A stretch of 64,000 nucleotides of DNA from positions 992,001 to 1,056,000 of the forward strand of contig CP021424.1 in the NCBI GenBank assembly GCA_002162095.1. The letters run 5' to 3'. This DNA is from Armatimonadetes bacterium Uphvl-Ar2 (lineage in GTDB: Bacteria > Armatimonadota > Fimbriimonadia > Fimbriimonadales > Fimbriimonadaceae). Below are positions 54,375 through 63,178 of this stretch, one piece after another. Under the pieces are notes generated by a model, which had not been told where the DNA came from, did no database searches, and was given only the letters and a program-made list of their open reading frames with translations. The first letter of the stretch is position 1, and each line of letters starts with the position of its first letter. The position numbers and the translations under genes were made by a program.

Positions 54375-54420
54375 GGTGCGGAGTTTACTTTGGCTTCGGC
54401 GGCGCAAACTCAGCAGGGCT

Positions 54421-54491
54421 GAGGCCAGGGGTTCGAATCCCCTGATCTCCCCCATTCCGGATTCTCTTTTCCTTATTTGGGCGTGACGGTG
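54421..54491 (+). repeat. Direct repeat copy 2: tRNA-Ala 3' fragment plus DUF2199 3' remnant
   Basis: Copy of 53797-53868. It starts with the T-arm of tRNA-Ala (TTCGAAT loop and CCCCT stem), continues with the acceptor 3' strand and the flank, then bases that correspond to the last codons of DUF2199 on the minus strand (reading T-V-T-P-K then stop). The tRNA 5' half is absent, so it is not a functional tRNA. Confidence 0.85.
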
Positions 54492-54536
54492 CAAACAACG
54501 CCACGCCCCGCACCCTCAACGGTAAGCGCGATGCGC

Positions 54537-55166
54537 CTAATCGTGGAGGTACTGGTTTGGCATCCACTGGTACTCAGTTTTGCCATCCGCGTATCTCGTG
54601 TGGCCACCAATTTCATCCAAGTGCTCCGCATCCACGCGGGCTAATGCATTCACGAACTCCTCGAAGTTGCTTCCCCGTTCGATGAACACATAGCCATCAT
54701 GGTCAAAGGTATAGACCTTGCCGCGATTATTGCCGACCAGCGGCATCAGGAAGTAATTGCCAGATTCTGGGATTTCGCCGACCACCACATACTCCGTGAT
54801 CCAATCCGGCAGGAGCTCCCGGGCTTCATCCTCGCTCAGATCATCAAACCAGCTTTGAGCCCCGTCGCGGAGCTCGCCCCACTCATCCGGGGGAGCGATG
54901 TAATAGGCAGACGCCCTGCCGATCCATTGATCCTCGATGGAATCGCGGAACAAGCGCACGCTGCCATAGCGTTCATAGAACGCGAGGAGATGCGGAAGGT
55001 CGCCCACCTGCTGGCGCAGATCGGCCAGCGCGTTGGCGTCCAGGCCCGGCGTCAACACGTGATCGATATGCGCGATGTGTTCGCCGGCATTGGGCTTGTC
55101 ACCCGCCGCCTCGCAGACAAAGCGGGGGTTACGGTGTTGAAGTAACTGCTGCAGTTGCTGAAACAT
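54537..55166 (-). CDS. SMI1/KNR4 (SUKH) family protein
   Basis: A 209-residue protein with the SUKH-1 pattern L-P-D-W-I-T-E-Y, V-G-E-I-P-E-S-G-N-Y-F-L-M-P and G-K-V-Y-T-F-D-H-D-G-Y-V-F-I. SUKH proteins commonly act as immunity proteins against contact-dependent and polymorphic toxins. The ATG at 55166 (M-F-Q-Q-L) is preferred; the earlier frame to 55238 has no domain support. No toxin partner is visible. It occupies the place where the body of a second DUF2199 gene would be. Confidence 0.82.
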   Translation of the reverse strand: MFQQLQQLLQHRNPRFVCEAAGDKPNAGEHIAHIDHVLTPGLDANALADLRQQVGDLPHLLAFYERYGSVRLFRDSIEDQWIGRASAYYIAPPDEWGELRDGAQSWFDDLSEDEARELLPDWITEYVVVGEIPESGNYFLMPLVGNNRGKVYTFDHDGYVFIERGSNFEEFVNALARVDAEHLDEIGGHTRYADGKTEYQWMPNQYLHD

Positions 55167-55275
55167 GAGATTCCCTCCGGTGATGAACTCCTGAGTGATT
55201 CGAATTATGCTCCTTGCGGGTTCCCGACCGCTAGCCACCTCGTTCGGCGTTGTTAGCCGGTTTGGTCGCTTACCC

Positions 55276-55395
55276 CGGCAGCCGCTAGTCCTGGTCGGTG
55301 GGGAGGCCGGAGTGCGTGCTGCCGCACTGCGGACACACCCATTCGGGCGGCGGAGGGGTGCGCTTCTTGCCCCACATGGCGCGGAGTTTACTTTG
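55276..55395 (-). pseudogene. 5' remnant of a second DUF2199 gene
   Basis: Bases 55276-55395 match about 54281-54395, the upstream region, start codon and first about 30 codons of the intact DUF2199 gene, at roughly 90 percent identity. Reading from the ATG at 55377 gives M-W-G-K-K-R-T-P-P-P-P-E-W-V-C-P-Q-C-G-S and then an early TAG, so it is dead. Its 3' counterpart is the remnant at 54464-54491. The rest of the 317-base gap 55167-55483 shows no gene. Confidence 0.8.
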
Positions 55396-55463
55396 GCGCG
55401 GCATTTGAACTAAAGCGGCAAGCAACTCCGATCCACTCGCATTCAACACAGCCAAAACTCATA

Positions 55464-55469
55464 TATACT
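55464..55469 (+). promoter_or_regulatory. Candidate -10 box of the SAP-domain gene
   Basis: TATACT within an AT-rich stretch 14 bases before the GTG start. A GGAG ribosome-binding site at 55471-55474 follows it, 9 bases before the GTG. No clear -35 was found. Confidence 0.35.
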
Positions 55470-55483
55470 CGGAGAACGAGGAA

Positions 55484-56485
55484 GTGCCAACCTCACTTTC
55501 ACCGGAGTGCTTGCACCACTGCTTGCATGGGGAGCCACATTTGACTGACATCGAACGATTCTTGATATCACTCTTTCTTAAGCCGCGATTACGAAATTCG
55601 ATCGTTGCCCCAGGTTGGTCAGACCATTGGGCATCACTGCTTGGGACTGCACCAGATGAGGTACTCACTAACTTCCAACGCATTGGCTTATTGCGGCATC
55701 CGGACATCTCAGGACAGCTCTCCGTGAAGTTCCGAGTGCCTGAACTGGCCGACCTATGCAGGTCTTATGATCTTCATCCAAGAGGCAAGAAGGACGAGCT
55801 AGTCTCTAGACTAGTAGACAAGGTTGAAACCTCTTTGTTGCAGCGGCACATAGGTACTGTTGATGCCCTTGAATGTACCGAACTTGGACGCGAAATAGGA
55901 GAATCATTCAGATCAGAAGCAAACAGCAAAAGAGCGACCGCTGAAAGGGCGGTCCTAGACGCTCTTACTAACAGAAATCTTCTCGATGCATGCAAGATCA
56001 TGTTTGAATACGAAGCCAAGCAGCCCTGGCCTCGAGCGATTGGAGCCGATTGGACACGACCAGACAAGTCACGAGAACTTGCATTACTTAGAGAGCTTTT
56101 CAGTCAACCTTCAGTGAGTGAACTGGAGCTATTAGCTGCTGGACAGGCTCTATTGTGGGGAAAGGAGCCAGCCGAGTTTCTACCAAAGCGGAGTGGACCG
56201 AGGCGGAGTAAGACTGCTGAAGAGAGAGCAGTAGAAATTGAGGCGCGGAAGCAAGCTACAATCGCTTCGCAACGTATAACATTGCGTGGCTATCTCTCAA
56301 ATCAAGATATATTGCTTGGGGTGAGTATCCTCGCCGGCTCCTGCTGCGAGCATTGCAAGTCCTTGTCCGGCAATTATACTTTCGATGAAGTGCCGCAATT
56401 GCCGCATGAAGGTTGCACCAATCCTAAGGGATGCCGATGTTGCTATGCACCGTTGACATCACTGTCTTTTAAGCATTTGACCTGA
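55484..56485 (+). CDS. SAP-domain protein with Cys-rich C-terminus
   Basis: A 333-residue protein with a SAP-like DNA-binding helix-extended-helix (about residues 84-113: V-P-E-L-A-D-L-C-R-S-Y and G-K-K-D-E-L-V-S-R-L), a charged middle, and a C-terminal Cys cluster (C-C-E-H-C-K-S-L-S-G, then H-E-G-C, K-G-C-R-C-C) that resembles the CxxC...HxxCxC ends of phage head-morphogenesis proteins. Codon use and base composition are AT-richer than the rest of the window, so it was probably transferred. GTG start with GGAG. No phage genes accompany it. Function unknown. Confidence 0.68.
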   Translation: MPTSLSPECLHHCLHGEPHLTDIERFLISLFLKPRLRNSIVAPGWSDHWASLLGTAPDEVLTNFQRIGLLRHPDISGQLSVKFRVPELADLCRSYDLHPRGKKDELVSRLVDKVETSLLQRHIGTVDALECTELGREIGESFRSEANSKRATAERAVLDALTNRNLLDACKIMFEYEAKQPWPRAIGADWTRPDKSRELALLRELFSQPSVSELELLAAGQALLWGKEPAEFLPKRSGPRRSKTAEERAVEIEARKQATIASQRITLRGYLSNQDILLGVSILAGSCCEHCKSLSGNYTFDEVPQLPHEGCTNPKGCRCCYAPLTSLSFKHLT

Positions 56486-56527
56486 TGATCTTCTTAGGCT
56501 TGAAACCGTAAGATAAAAAACAGATTC

Positions 56528-57358
56528 TCAGCTCTCAGAGTGGCCCGTGGAGCCAGGAGGTCTTTGGTCGACATGAAACATAAGGAGATCGTCTATGACG
56601 GCGTCAATAGCGTCCTTGCTAAAGCTGTCGAATCTTGCGCGTTTGTTCAGATATTGAATAGCATGTATGAGCCGATCGCGCGTTCTGATGCTTTCCTCGT
56701 CGTACGGATCCTTTGGCATTCGGATCAAACTACTTATACCGATGCACAGATCCCGTATTGCAAACTGGCTAATCCGAAAATCAGCATTACCCGCAGTCGA
56801 CATCTGACGACTAATTTCTAGGATTTCTTCTAACACCTCTCTGTCGGAGCGCTTTTGACCCACAGATCGCGGTGACTCATTTTGGATGTGAAGTATATCT
56901 TGCTCCAGATCGGGCCACCATTTCTCAAATCCCAGCTTAAGTTGCATTTCAGTAAGGGCGTTTGCTTGGGAATGGCAATTGATTGACTGTACGACCTTAT
57001 ACATTTCCTCCTTCGTAAAGAGTGCTGCCTGAAACTGTGCGAGAGGACCTTCAATGTCTGCAAGCTGCAAATCATAAAATAGAATAGGACACACACGAGA
57101 GTGCTCGAAGCTCTTCGACAGCGCACCTGCTTCAAACAATAGCCACCGCGCGTCCTTATTTTTCGGAGACACGACGATAAGTCCAAAAGAAGTTGCTTCT
57201 AGTTCAGACGAGATGTCGTAAAGCCATCTAGTCCCTTTAGAAGAATCATCGTTGCTAATGAATGGCTTAATTGACTGCATGACGTTGGGGAGCCAACCTG
57301 CTAGCGCTTCTGCGATTCGCCTAGTTTCTTCTCCCGACCAACTAATGAAGACTTTCAT
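56528..57358 (-). CDS. TIR-domain protein, putative defence NADase
   Basis: A 276-residue protein whose first about 150 residues form a bacterial TIR domain: M-K-V-F-I-S-W-S-G-E at the start (strand A and box 1 region), L-I-V-V-S-P-K-N, and R-W-L-L-F-E-A-G-A-L-S-K, where the Glu (about residue 76) is the expected catalytic residue of TIR NADases. The remaining 120 residues are helical with no recognised domain. It is convergent with the SAP protein (42 bases between stops) and equally AT-rich. An antiviral role is inferred from family knowledge. Confidence 0.78.
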   Translation of the reverse strand: MKVFISWSGEETRRIAEALAGWLPNVMQSIKPFISNDDSSKGTRWLYDISSELEATSFGLIVVSPKNKDARWLLFEAGALSKSFEHSRVCPILFYDLQLADIEGPLAQFQAALFTKEEMYKVVQSINCHSQANALTEMQLKLGFEKWWPDLEQDILHIQNESPRSVGQKRSDREVLEEILEISRQMSTAGNADFRISQFAIRDLCIGISSLIRMPKDPYDEESIRTRDRLIHAIQYLNKRARFDSFSKDAIDAVIDDLLMFHVDQRPPGSTGHSES

Positions 57359-57474
57359 TTCGAGCCACTATCGCCATTATACTCTCTTCGCCCGCGGCGA
57401 GGCAGGCGAGTTTCGATTTTTTCGTAGTGGTGCTCCCTTGGATCAGGACAATAAGCGACATTGCCACCACCCAG

Positions 57475-57480
57475 TAAACT
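57475..57480 (+). promoter_or_regulatory. TAAACT -10 box for leaderless GH29 gene
   Basis: TAAACT is followed by exactly six bases and the GTG at 57487, with no Shine-Dalgarno. It marks the return to GC-rich, host-like sequence after the accessory region. Confidence 0.45.
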
Positions 57481-57486
57481 CCCGGC

Positions 57487-58800
57487 GTGGCCGAAGATCG
57501 ACTTGACGTCATTGCACACTCCACCGCGCTCACCCACGCCAAGCCCGAGTGGCTCCGCCAGCGCCTGGAGTGGTTCCAAGACCAAAAGTTTGGGCTGCTG
57601 CTGCACTGGGGCCCCTACTCGCTGTGGGATTGCTGCGAATCCTGGCCCCTCTCCCCCGGCGACGACTGGGCGCGCAACGACAACATGGAGTGCTGGACCC
57701 GCCGGGGCAAGGACCTCGCCCGGTTCCAGCGCGACTACTGGGCGCTCAACCGCGAGTTCCACCCCCACCGCTACGACCCCGAAGCCTGGGCCGAAGCCGT
57801 GGCCGATGCGGGCATCCGCTACGTCTCCCTCACCGCCAAGCACCACGACGGCTTTTGCATGTGGGACACGCAAGAAACCGACTACAAGATCACCGGCCCG
57901 GAAAGCCCCTACCCCGTGGATGTCTACAAGGGGTTCTGCGAGGCCATGCAACGGCGCGGGCTCGGGATTTCGGTGTATTTCTCCAAGGCGGATTGGCACT
58001 CCCCCGCCTATTGGTCGCCCGATGCCCCGGTGACCACGCGCCAGGCCAACACCCGCGGCACCCCGCAGTGGGACGAATTTGTGCGGTTTACGCACGCCCA
58101 AATCCGCGAGCTGATGACCGGCTACGGCCCGGTGGACGTGCTGTGGCTGGATGCGGGCTGGGTGAAGGCCGAGAGCGGCGAGGACATTGACATGCCCGGG
58201 ATGATTGGCATGGCGCGGGAGCTGCAACCCGGCCTGATTGTGGCCAACCGCACGGTGGGCGACGAATTTGAAGACTTCATCACCCCGGAACACCAGATCC
58301 CCGATGCGCCCCTGGACCAGCCGTGGGAAAGCTGCCTGTGCATGGGCACGAGCTGGAAGTATGCGGGGCCGGAAGTGTTCCGGCCGGTGGGCGAAATCCT
58401 GCGGATGCTGATTGAGATTGTCTCGAAAGGGGGGAATTTCTTGATCGGGTTTGGCCCGACGCCGGAAGGCGAGTTCCCCGAAGGGGCGCGGGAGCGGCTG
58501 CGAGAGATTGGCGCGTGGATGCGGGTGAATGGGGAGGCGATATATGGCTCGCGGGCCATTGCCCCCTACGGCGAGGAAGGCGTGCGGTTTACGCAGCGGG
58601 AGGGGCAGTGCTTTGCGTTCCCGTGCGATGAAGGGGCGGACCGGCTGCGGGTGTTGCGGCCTGCGCTGGGGGCGGAATTGCGGCTGCTAGGGTGCGAGGC
58701 GCCGGTGCCGTGGCGCGAGGAAGACGGGGCGTGCGTGTTTGCCCTGCCGGCGGGGGCGGAGGAGCTTGCCCGCCCGCTGGTGTTGGCGTTTGAATTGTGA
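57487..58800 (+). CDS. Alpha-L-fucosidase, glycoside hydrolase family 29
   Basis: A 437-residue GH29 enzyme with the family start F-G-L-L-L-H-W-G-P-Y-S, the Y-V-S-L-T-A-K-H-H-D-G-F segment and V-L-W-L-D-A-G-W, where the Asp is the retaining nucleophile. A C-terminal beta domain follows from about residue 350. No signal peptide, so it would cleave fucosides inside the cell or after uptake. A GH95 fucosidase lies about 0.6 kb further on, on the opposite strand, pointing to use of fucosylated glycans. Confidence 0.92.
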   Translation: MAEDRLDVIAHSTALTHAKPEWLRQRLEWFQDQKFGLLLHWGPYSLWDCCESWPLSPGDDWARNDNMECWTRRGKDLARFQRDYWALNREFHPHRYDPEAWAEAVADAGIRYVSLTAKHHDGFCMWDTQETDYKITGPESPYPVDVYKGFCEAMQRRGLGISVYFSKADWHSPAYWSPDAPVTTRQANTRGTPQWDEFVRFTHAQIRELMTGYGPVDVLWLDAGWVKAESGEDIDMPGMIGMARELQPGLIVANRTVGDEFEDFITPEHQIPDAPLDQPWESCLCMGTSWKYAGPEVFRPVGEILRMLIEIVSKGGNFLIGFGPTPEGEFPEGARERLREIGAWMRVNGEAIYGSRAIAPYGEEGVRFTQREGQCFAFPCDEGADRLRVLRPALGAELRLLGCEAPVPWREEDGACVFALPAGAEELARPLVLAFEL

Positions 58801-58804
58801 GGGT

Positions 58805-59380
58805 TCAATCTTCATCCGCTGGAGTCAGCGGATGGTGTTGCCACTGGCAGTATTGGAATAGCTCTTGCTCGGGCTGGCCTGAGGCGGGGTAGCCGTGCCC
58901 ATGGGGTACCGGAAAGGAGAACTCCTGCTCCAAAAAGCCCCTGGATGCGAGGATGTGAGTATAAGCCACGAGGGGGCCATACGCGTAGATGACGTTGTGG
59001 CGATCGTAGACGAGAAGACCATCGTTGTTCGGCGTTCCGATCCAGATATGGTGCCGACCATCACCTTCTAAGAAGTCCTGGAACTTGAGGAAGAAGTCTT
59101 CGAATTGCTTATAGGATTCAAAGAGCGGGGACTGGTATCGCCCTTGATCCGCGCCGGTTTTTGAGATCAAGAGGACATACAGCACATAGAACTCTTGGGT
59201 TGGAAAAGTCTTCGCGAGCGCGAGAAGCAGATCTACATGATTCCGAGATGGTCCAATGACAAGCCTCTCGCGGTTGCCGGACGGTACGCGATAGTAGATG
59301 TTGCCGTAGTCGTGCGGCGCCCCTTCGATGTTCACGTCGTACGACATGAACTTGCTTGGCTTATCCACAAATCCCTCCAT
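58805..59380 (-). CDS. Conserved hypothetical protein
   Basis: A 191-residue acidic/aromatic protein with G-N-I-Y-Y-R-V-P-S-G, R-L-V-I-G-P-S-R-N-H-V-D-L-L-L and D-G-R-H-H-I-W-I-G-T segments. No signal peptide or membrane helix. I believe related proteins occur in other bacteria but cannot name a family; the fold could be of the small immunity-protein kind (speculation). It follows the GH95 gene by 9 bases with GGAG inside the GH95 end, so it may be co-transcribed. Confidence 0.65.
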   Translation of the reverse strand: MEGFVDKPSKFMSYDVNIEGAPHDYGNIYYRVPSGNRERLVIGPSRNHVDLLLALAKTFPTQEFYVLYVLLISKTGADQGRYQSPLFESYKQFEDFFLKFQDFLEGDGRHHIWIGTPNNDGLLVYDRHNVIYAYGPLVAYTHILASRGFLEQEFSFPVPHGHGYPASGQPEQELFQYCQWQHHPLTPADED

Positions 59381-59389
59381 TTGATGAAA

Positions 59390-61599
59390 TCACTCCACAA
59401 TCTTCCCGTCGCGCCAGCGGAAGCTCACCTCGCGGCCACCCCGCACCCGCAGCCCGCGCACCGACCCTTCCTTCGCCCACGCCCGGGGCAGCGCCGGCAG
59501 AACCTGCGTCTCCCCATCGTGGCTCTGCACCAGCATCTCCGCGATGCCCGCCGTCACCCCAAAGTTGCCGTCAATCTGGAACGGCGGGTGCGCGCAAAAC
59601 AGGTTGGGATACACCCCGCCGCCCGTGCTGTAATCGAAGCCCTGCTCCCCCGTGGGGCGCGAATAGTTGCGCAGGAGCTTGTACGCCCGCTCGCCATCCT
59701 GCAGGCGCGCCCAGAAGCACACCTTCCACGCCAATGACCAGCCGGTGCCGGCGTCGCCACGGCCTTCCAGCGTCTTGCGGGCGGCGGTGGCCAGGTCCGG
59801 GTTGCGGCGCGGCGAAATCTGGTTCCCCGGGTGCAGACCGTAGAGGTGCGAGACGTGGCGGTGCGTCGGCTCGGGCTCCTCGTAGGGTTCTAGCCACTCC
59901 TGCAGGCGTCCGTCCGGGCCGATCTGGTGGGGTGCCAGGCGGGCCAGCGTGGCCTCCAGTTGCTGTTGGAACTCCGCATCCACGCCCAGGGTGCGCGCGG
60001 CCTCGCGGGTGTTGGTAAAGAGCTCCCGCACAATCTGCTGGTCCATGGTCGGGCCCATCACGGTATTCAGGTTGCGCCCGTTCAACCGGTAGGTGTTCTC
60101 GGGGCTGTTGCTGGGGGCCGTCACCAGCCACTTGTTCCTTGGTTCTTCAATCAGCATGGCCAAGAAGAATTCGCTGGCCCCTTTCAGCACCGGATAAATC
60201 TCGCGGAGGGTGCGGGGGTTGGGGTTAAAGGCGTAATGCTCCCACAAGTGGCCGCACAGCCACGCCCCGCCGGTGCAGGTGGAGCCCCAACTGGCGCCCT
60301 CGCCGGGGGAGGTGAAGTTCCAGGGGTTGGTGATGACGTGGGCCACCCACCCCGGCGCGTTGTAATTGGCGCGGGCGGTCTTGGCCCCGTTGGGGGGCAG
60401 CCCCGCGATGAACCGCACCAGGGGGCGGGCGCAATCGGCCAGGCCGGTCGTTTCCGCCAGCCAGTAGTTCATCTGCAGGTTGATGTTGATGTGGAAATCG
60501 CCATTCCAGGGGGTTTGCAGCTCTTCCGCCCAGATGCCCTGGAGGTTGGCGGGCAGCGGGCTATCCGGCCGCGAGGAGGAGATGAGGAGATACCGCCCGT
60601 AGTGGAAGATCAGCGCATCGTAGGCCGGGTCGGCCTCGCCCAGGGCCACGCGCCGGGTGCGCTGCGGAGTGGGCAGGGCGCTGAGGGCGGTGGTGGGCAG
60701 CACCAGTTCGCATCGGCGGTAGAACTCTTGGTGGTCGCGCTCGTGGCGGCGACGGAGTTCGGCAAAGCCCTGCTTGGCGCCGGTTTCGACGTGCCGCTGG
60801 GTGCGGGCCGCGAATTCTGGATCGAACATGCTGGTACCCGCCGAGAAAATGAGAAGCACCTGCCGCCCCGCCGGGATGGAGATTTGGCCATCTTGCGGCG
60901 GCACCACCCGGCCATCCACCACCGCGCGCAGGCGGGCTTCGTAGCGCACGCCGCCTTGCCCGGGGAAGCCGCTGGCCAGGGCCCCGAACATGCGCAGATC
61001 CGGCCCGGCCGCCTGCACGGTGGCGCGCTCGGCGCGACGGAGGGAGACGGCCATGCGGATGGGCTGGCTGGCCGTGATGCGCGAGACCACCACCTGGCCG
61101 GGGCGGAGACGAAGGTTTCGCGCTCGATGCGGACCCCGTTTTGGGTGTAGGCCACGCGGGCGGAAGCGCGGTCCAGATCCAGCGTGCGGGTGTAATCCGT
61201 GGCGGTGCCCCGCGGGAGTTCGATCACCATGTCGCCCAGGGTTTGGTAGCACCCGAACGGGACATCCTTGCCGTTGCCGTGCCCGGAACCCGCGCCCTTG
61301 GCCACAAATTCGCGCTGCAGAATCTCTTGCGCGGCGGCGTTGTCTCCGGCCAGGAGTCGCTCACGGATGGCGCCGAGGAACTGGTGGGCGTTTTCGCGGT
61401 CGGCATCGTGCGGCGAACCTGACCACATGGTGGATTCGTTGAGGACGATGCGCTCGGTTTCCACCCCGCCGAAGACCATGGCGCCCAGGCGGCCGTTGCC
61501 GAGGGGCAGGCTTTCGGTGAAGTGCGCGGCCGGTTGCTCGAAGAAGAGGCTGTGGGCGGGGTTGAGCGCCGCAACCGAGAGCGCCAGCGGAGTGAGCAT
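59390..61599 (-). CDS. GH95-family alpha-L-fucosidase, interrupted by a one-base frameshift
   Basis: About 736 residues once repaired. The first frame (61599 to about 61104) has a signal-like N-terminus and the GH95 start [17 protein letters not shown] and [10 protein letters not shown]. It then reads F-V-S-A-P and fails. The other frame continues with [24 protein letters not shown] and the catalytic S-N-S-P-E-N motif. The break lies in a run of four G on the plus strand (61100-61103) where five restore the frame. A TAGAGT box lies 7 bases before the ATG. The rest is intact, so a base-calling error is plausible. Confidence 0.88.
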
Positions 61600-61650
61600 G
61601 GAGGGGACTCTACCCAGTGCGCCGGGGGCGGGAGGGGTGGATTTGTTGGT

Positions 61651-61656
61651 TATAAT
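61651..61656 (+). promoter_or_regulatory. TATAAT -10 box upstream of the paralogous pair
   Basis: A consensus TATAAT sits 41 bases before the TTG at 61698, in the divergent gap with GH95. Unlike the leaderless cases, an AAGGAG site follows at 61684-61689, so this gene has a normal 5' leader. Confidence 0.45.
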
Positions 61657-61697
61657 GAGGGGGCGAGGTTTGGCTTCCGCGTTAAGGAGTGAAAAGG

Positions 61698-63158
61698 TTG
61701 AAACACGGACCTCGGAAGAAGTGGCTAGTGTGGACGCTCGTTGGCGTCGCTCTCGCCGTTCCCGCTCTTGTCATCCTTTCCCTCACGACATTTGCCAGCA
61801 TGAACTTGCCCAAGTTCGTGACTTCGCGAGTGACGCAGTTTCAATACGACCAGGCGATCAAGGAGTTACCCGCCGCCGAAGCAGAAGCGGTAAAGCTTGG
61901 TCTCCCCCTGGTAGGGGCGGACATGTTGCCCAAGCCGCCTGTACGCCCGGAGGAAAACGCAGCGCCGATTCTCAGAGAAGCCTTCAAGGCCATGGAGACT
62001 GCGGCCGCCCAGGATCAGGATTGGCACTACCACATCAACATTGCTCTGGCCGAGCCAACGCCGGACAGAACCGAGACCGCCACGGTTGCGATAGGCAGGG
62101 TTTCCCCTGCGCTTGACCTCGCCGTGAAGGCCTCTCGGCGACCTCGCATTGATTTCGAAAGGCCCTGGCTCACCGAGTATCCCACTTCGGTCAAGTTCCC
62201 TGAATCCTCGCAGACCAAGCAGCTCATCTTGGGCTTGGCCAGCCGCGGCATGTGGCGCACAAAGTTCGGTCAAACCGAATTGGCAGCAGAAGACTTTCGT
62301 GCTGGCCTTGCGCTGGCAAGGTTCGCCGGCGAGGAACCAACTCTGATCTTTGCCTTCGTGCAATTAGCTTACGAGTCTTTCATTTACTTCGCAATCCAGT
62401 CTGCCCTTTCATTTCGCCCCGAGGATATTGAATTCATCAGTCGCCTAGACCGGATCGCAGCCGAGTACTCCAGCTCCCCCATAGACATGTTCAAGGCCCT
62501 GCGAGGGGATGCCTATATGGGTATCGCCTCCGCCGAACTCCAGCTGGGTTCTCACAATCGGTATGCGGAATTGAAACGAGATACGACCGGACGCGTGGTG
62601 CTAGACGGCAAGCTCGACCCGGCCTCCCACAAGCTCTACTTAGGGTCGCGCACGCGAGTCCTACAAGCTTGGAATGAAGCCTACCGAGAGGCAGGCTCCA
62701 TCAAAGACCCCATAGTTCAGGCCGAGCGTCTGACGAAAATCTTTGACTGGCATAGTCGGGATGGCGACCGCACCCGATTGCACAATGTCATTGTTCTTCC
62801 CATTGTAAATCCAGGCTCGGGGAACATTGCCGACCAGCCCGTCCGCTGGCAAGCTCTGCGGGGCTTGCTTGCCGCTTTAAGATTCCGAGCGAATCAAGGC
62901 CACTCTCCGAACTCACTCGAAGAAGCCGGATTTCGTGAAGTCGATCGATTTGCCGATTCGCCTTTTCGGTTCAACGTTGATGGCGATGCGATTGTGGTCT
63001 ACAGCGTTGGACGAGACCGGGTGGATCACAACGCGCAAGAGAGGGTGGAAGATGCCCAGGGCGAGAGGATTGGCGGGGATGTGGTGGCACGTGTGCCTCG
63101 TAAAGTCGCCGTGCCTCCGCGTGCTTCCATGGCAAAAGATAAGCCGGAAGCGCGATAA
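61698..63158 (+). CDS. Membrane-anchored protein of unknown function (paralogue 1)
   Basis: A 486-residue protein with one N-terminal membrane helix (about residues 9-32) and a large soluble, probably extracytoplasmic helical region. Signature segments are L-P-A-A-E-A-E-A-V-K-L-G-L-P-L, E-N-A-A-P-I-L-R-E-A, D-F-E-R-P-W and A-A-E-D-F-R-A-G-L-A-L-A-R-F-A-G, all also found in the next gene. The C-terminal part (S-L-E-E-A-G-F, V-Y-S-V-G-R-D) looks like a short beta domain similar to type II secretion pseudopilin-like tails. I chose TTG at 61698, 8 bases after AAGGAG, over a GTG at 61689 that is too close to that site. Confidence 0.72.
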   Translation: MKHGPRKKWLVWTLVGVALAVPALVILSLTTFASMNLPKFVTSRVTQFQYDQAIKELPAAEAEAVKLGLPLVGADMLPKPPVRPEENAAPILREAFKAMETAAAQDQDWHYHINIALAEPTPDRTETATVAIGRVSPALDLAVKASRRPRIDFERPWLTEYPTSVKFPESSQTKQLILGLASRGMWRTKFGQTELAAEDFRAGLALARFAGEEPTLIFAFVQLAYESFIYFAIQSALSFRPEDIEFISRLDRIAAEYSSSPIDMFKALRGDAYMGIASAELQLGSHNRYAELKRDTTGRVVLDGKLDPASHKLYLGSRTRVLQAWNEAYREAGSIKDPIVQAERLTKIFDWHSRDGDRTRLHNVIVLPIVNPGSGNIADQPVRWQALRGLLAALRFRANQGHSPNSLEEAGFREVDRFADSPFRFNVDGDAIVVYSVGRDRVDHNAQERVEDAQGERIGGDVVARVPRKVAVPPRASMAKDKPEAR

Positions 63159-63178
63159 GTTAGCGTTACAATGCAGGC

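Noticed and set aside
54421-54455. Second tRNA-Ala gene
   Set aside because: Only the T-arm and acceptor 3' strand are present; no D-arm, anticodon arm or 5' acceptor strand upstream.
55484-56485. Prophage remnant
   Set aside because: The Cys-rich end resembles phage head proteins, but no terminase, portal, capsid or integrase is nearby.
56528-57358. Thoeris defence system
   Set aside because: No ThsA-type SIR2/SLOG gene or second TIR gene is next to it; only the TIR domain is supported.
59361-59370. Perfect DnaA-box sequence (TTATCCACA)
   Set aside because: A single copy inside a coding region; expected by chance.
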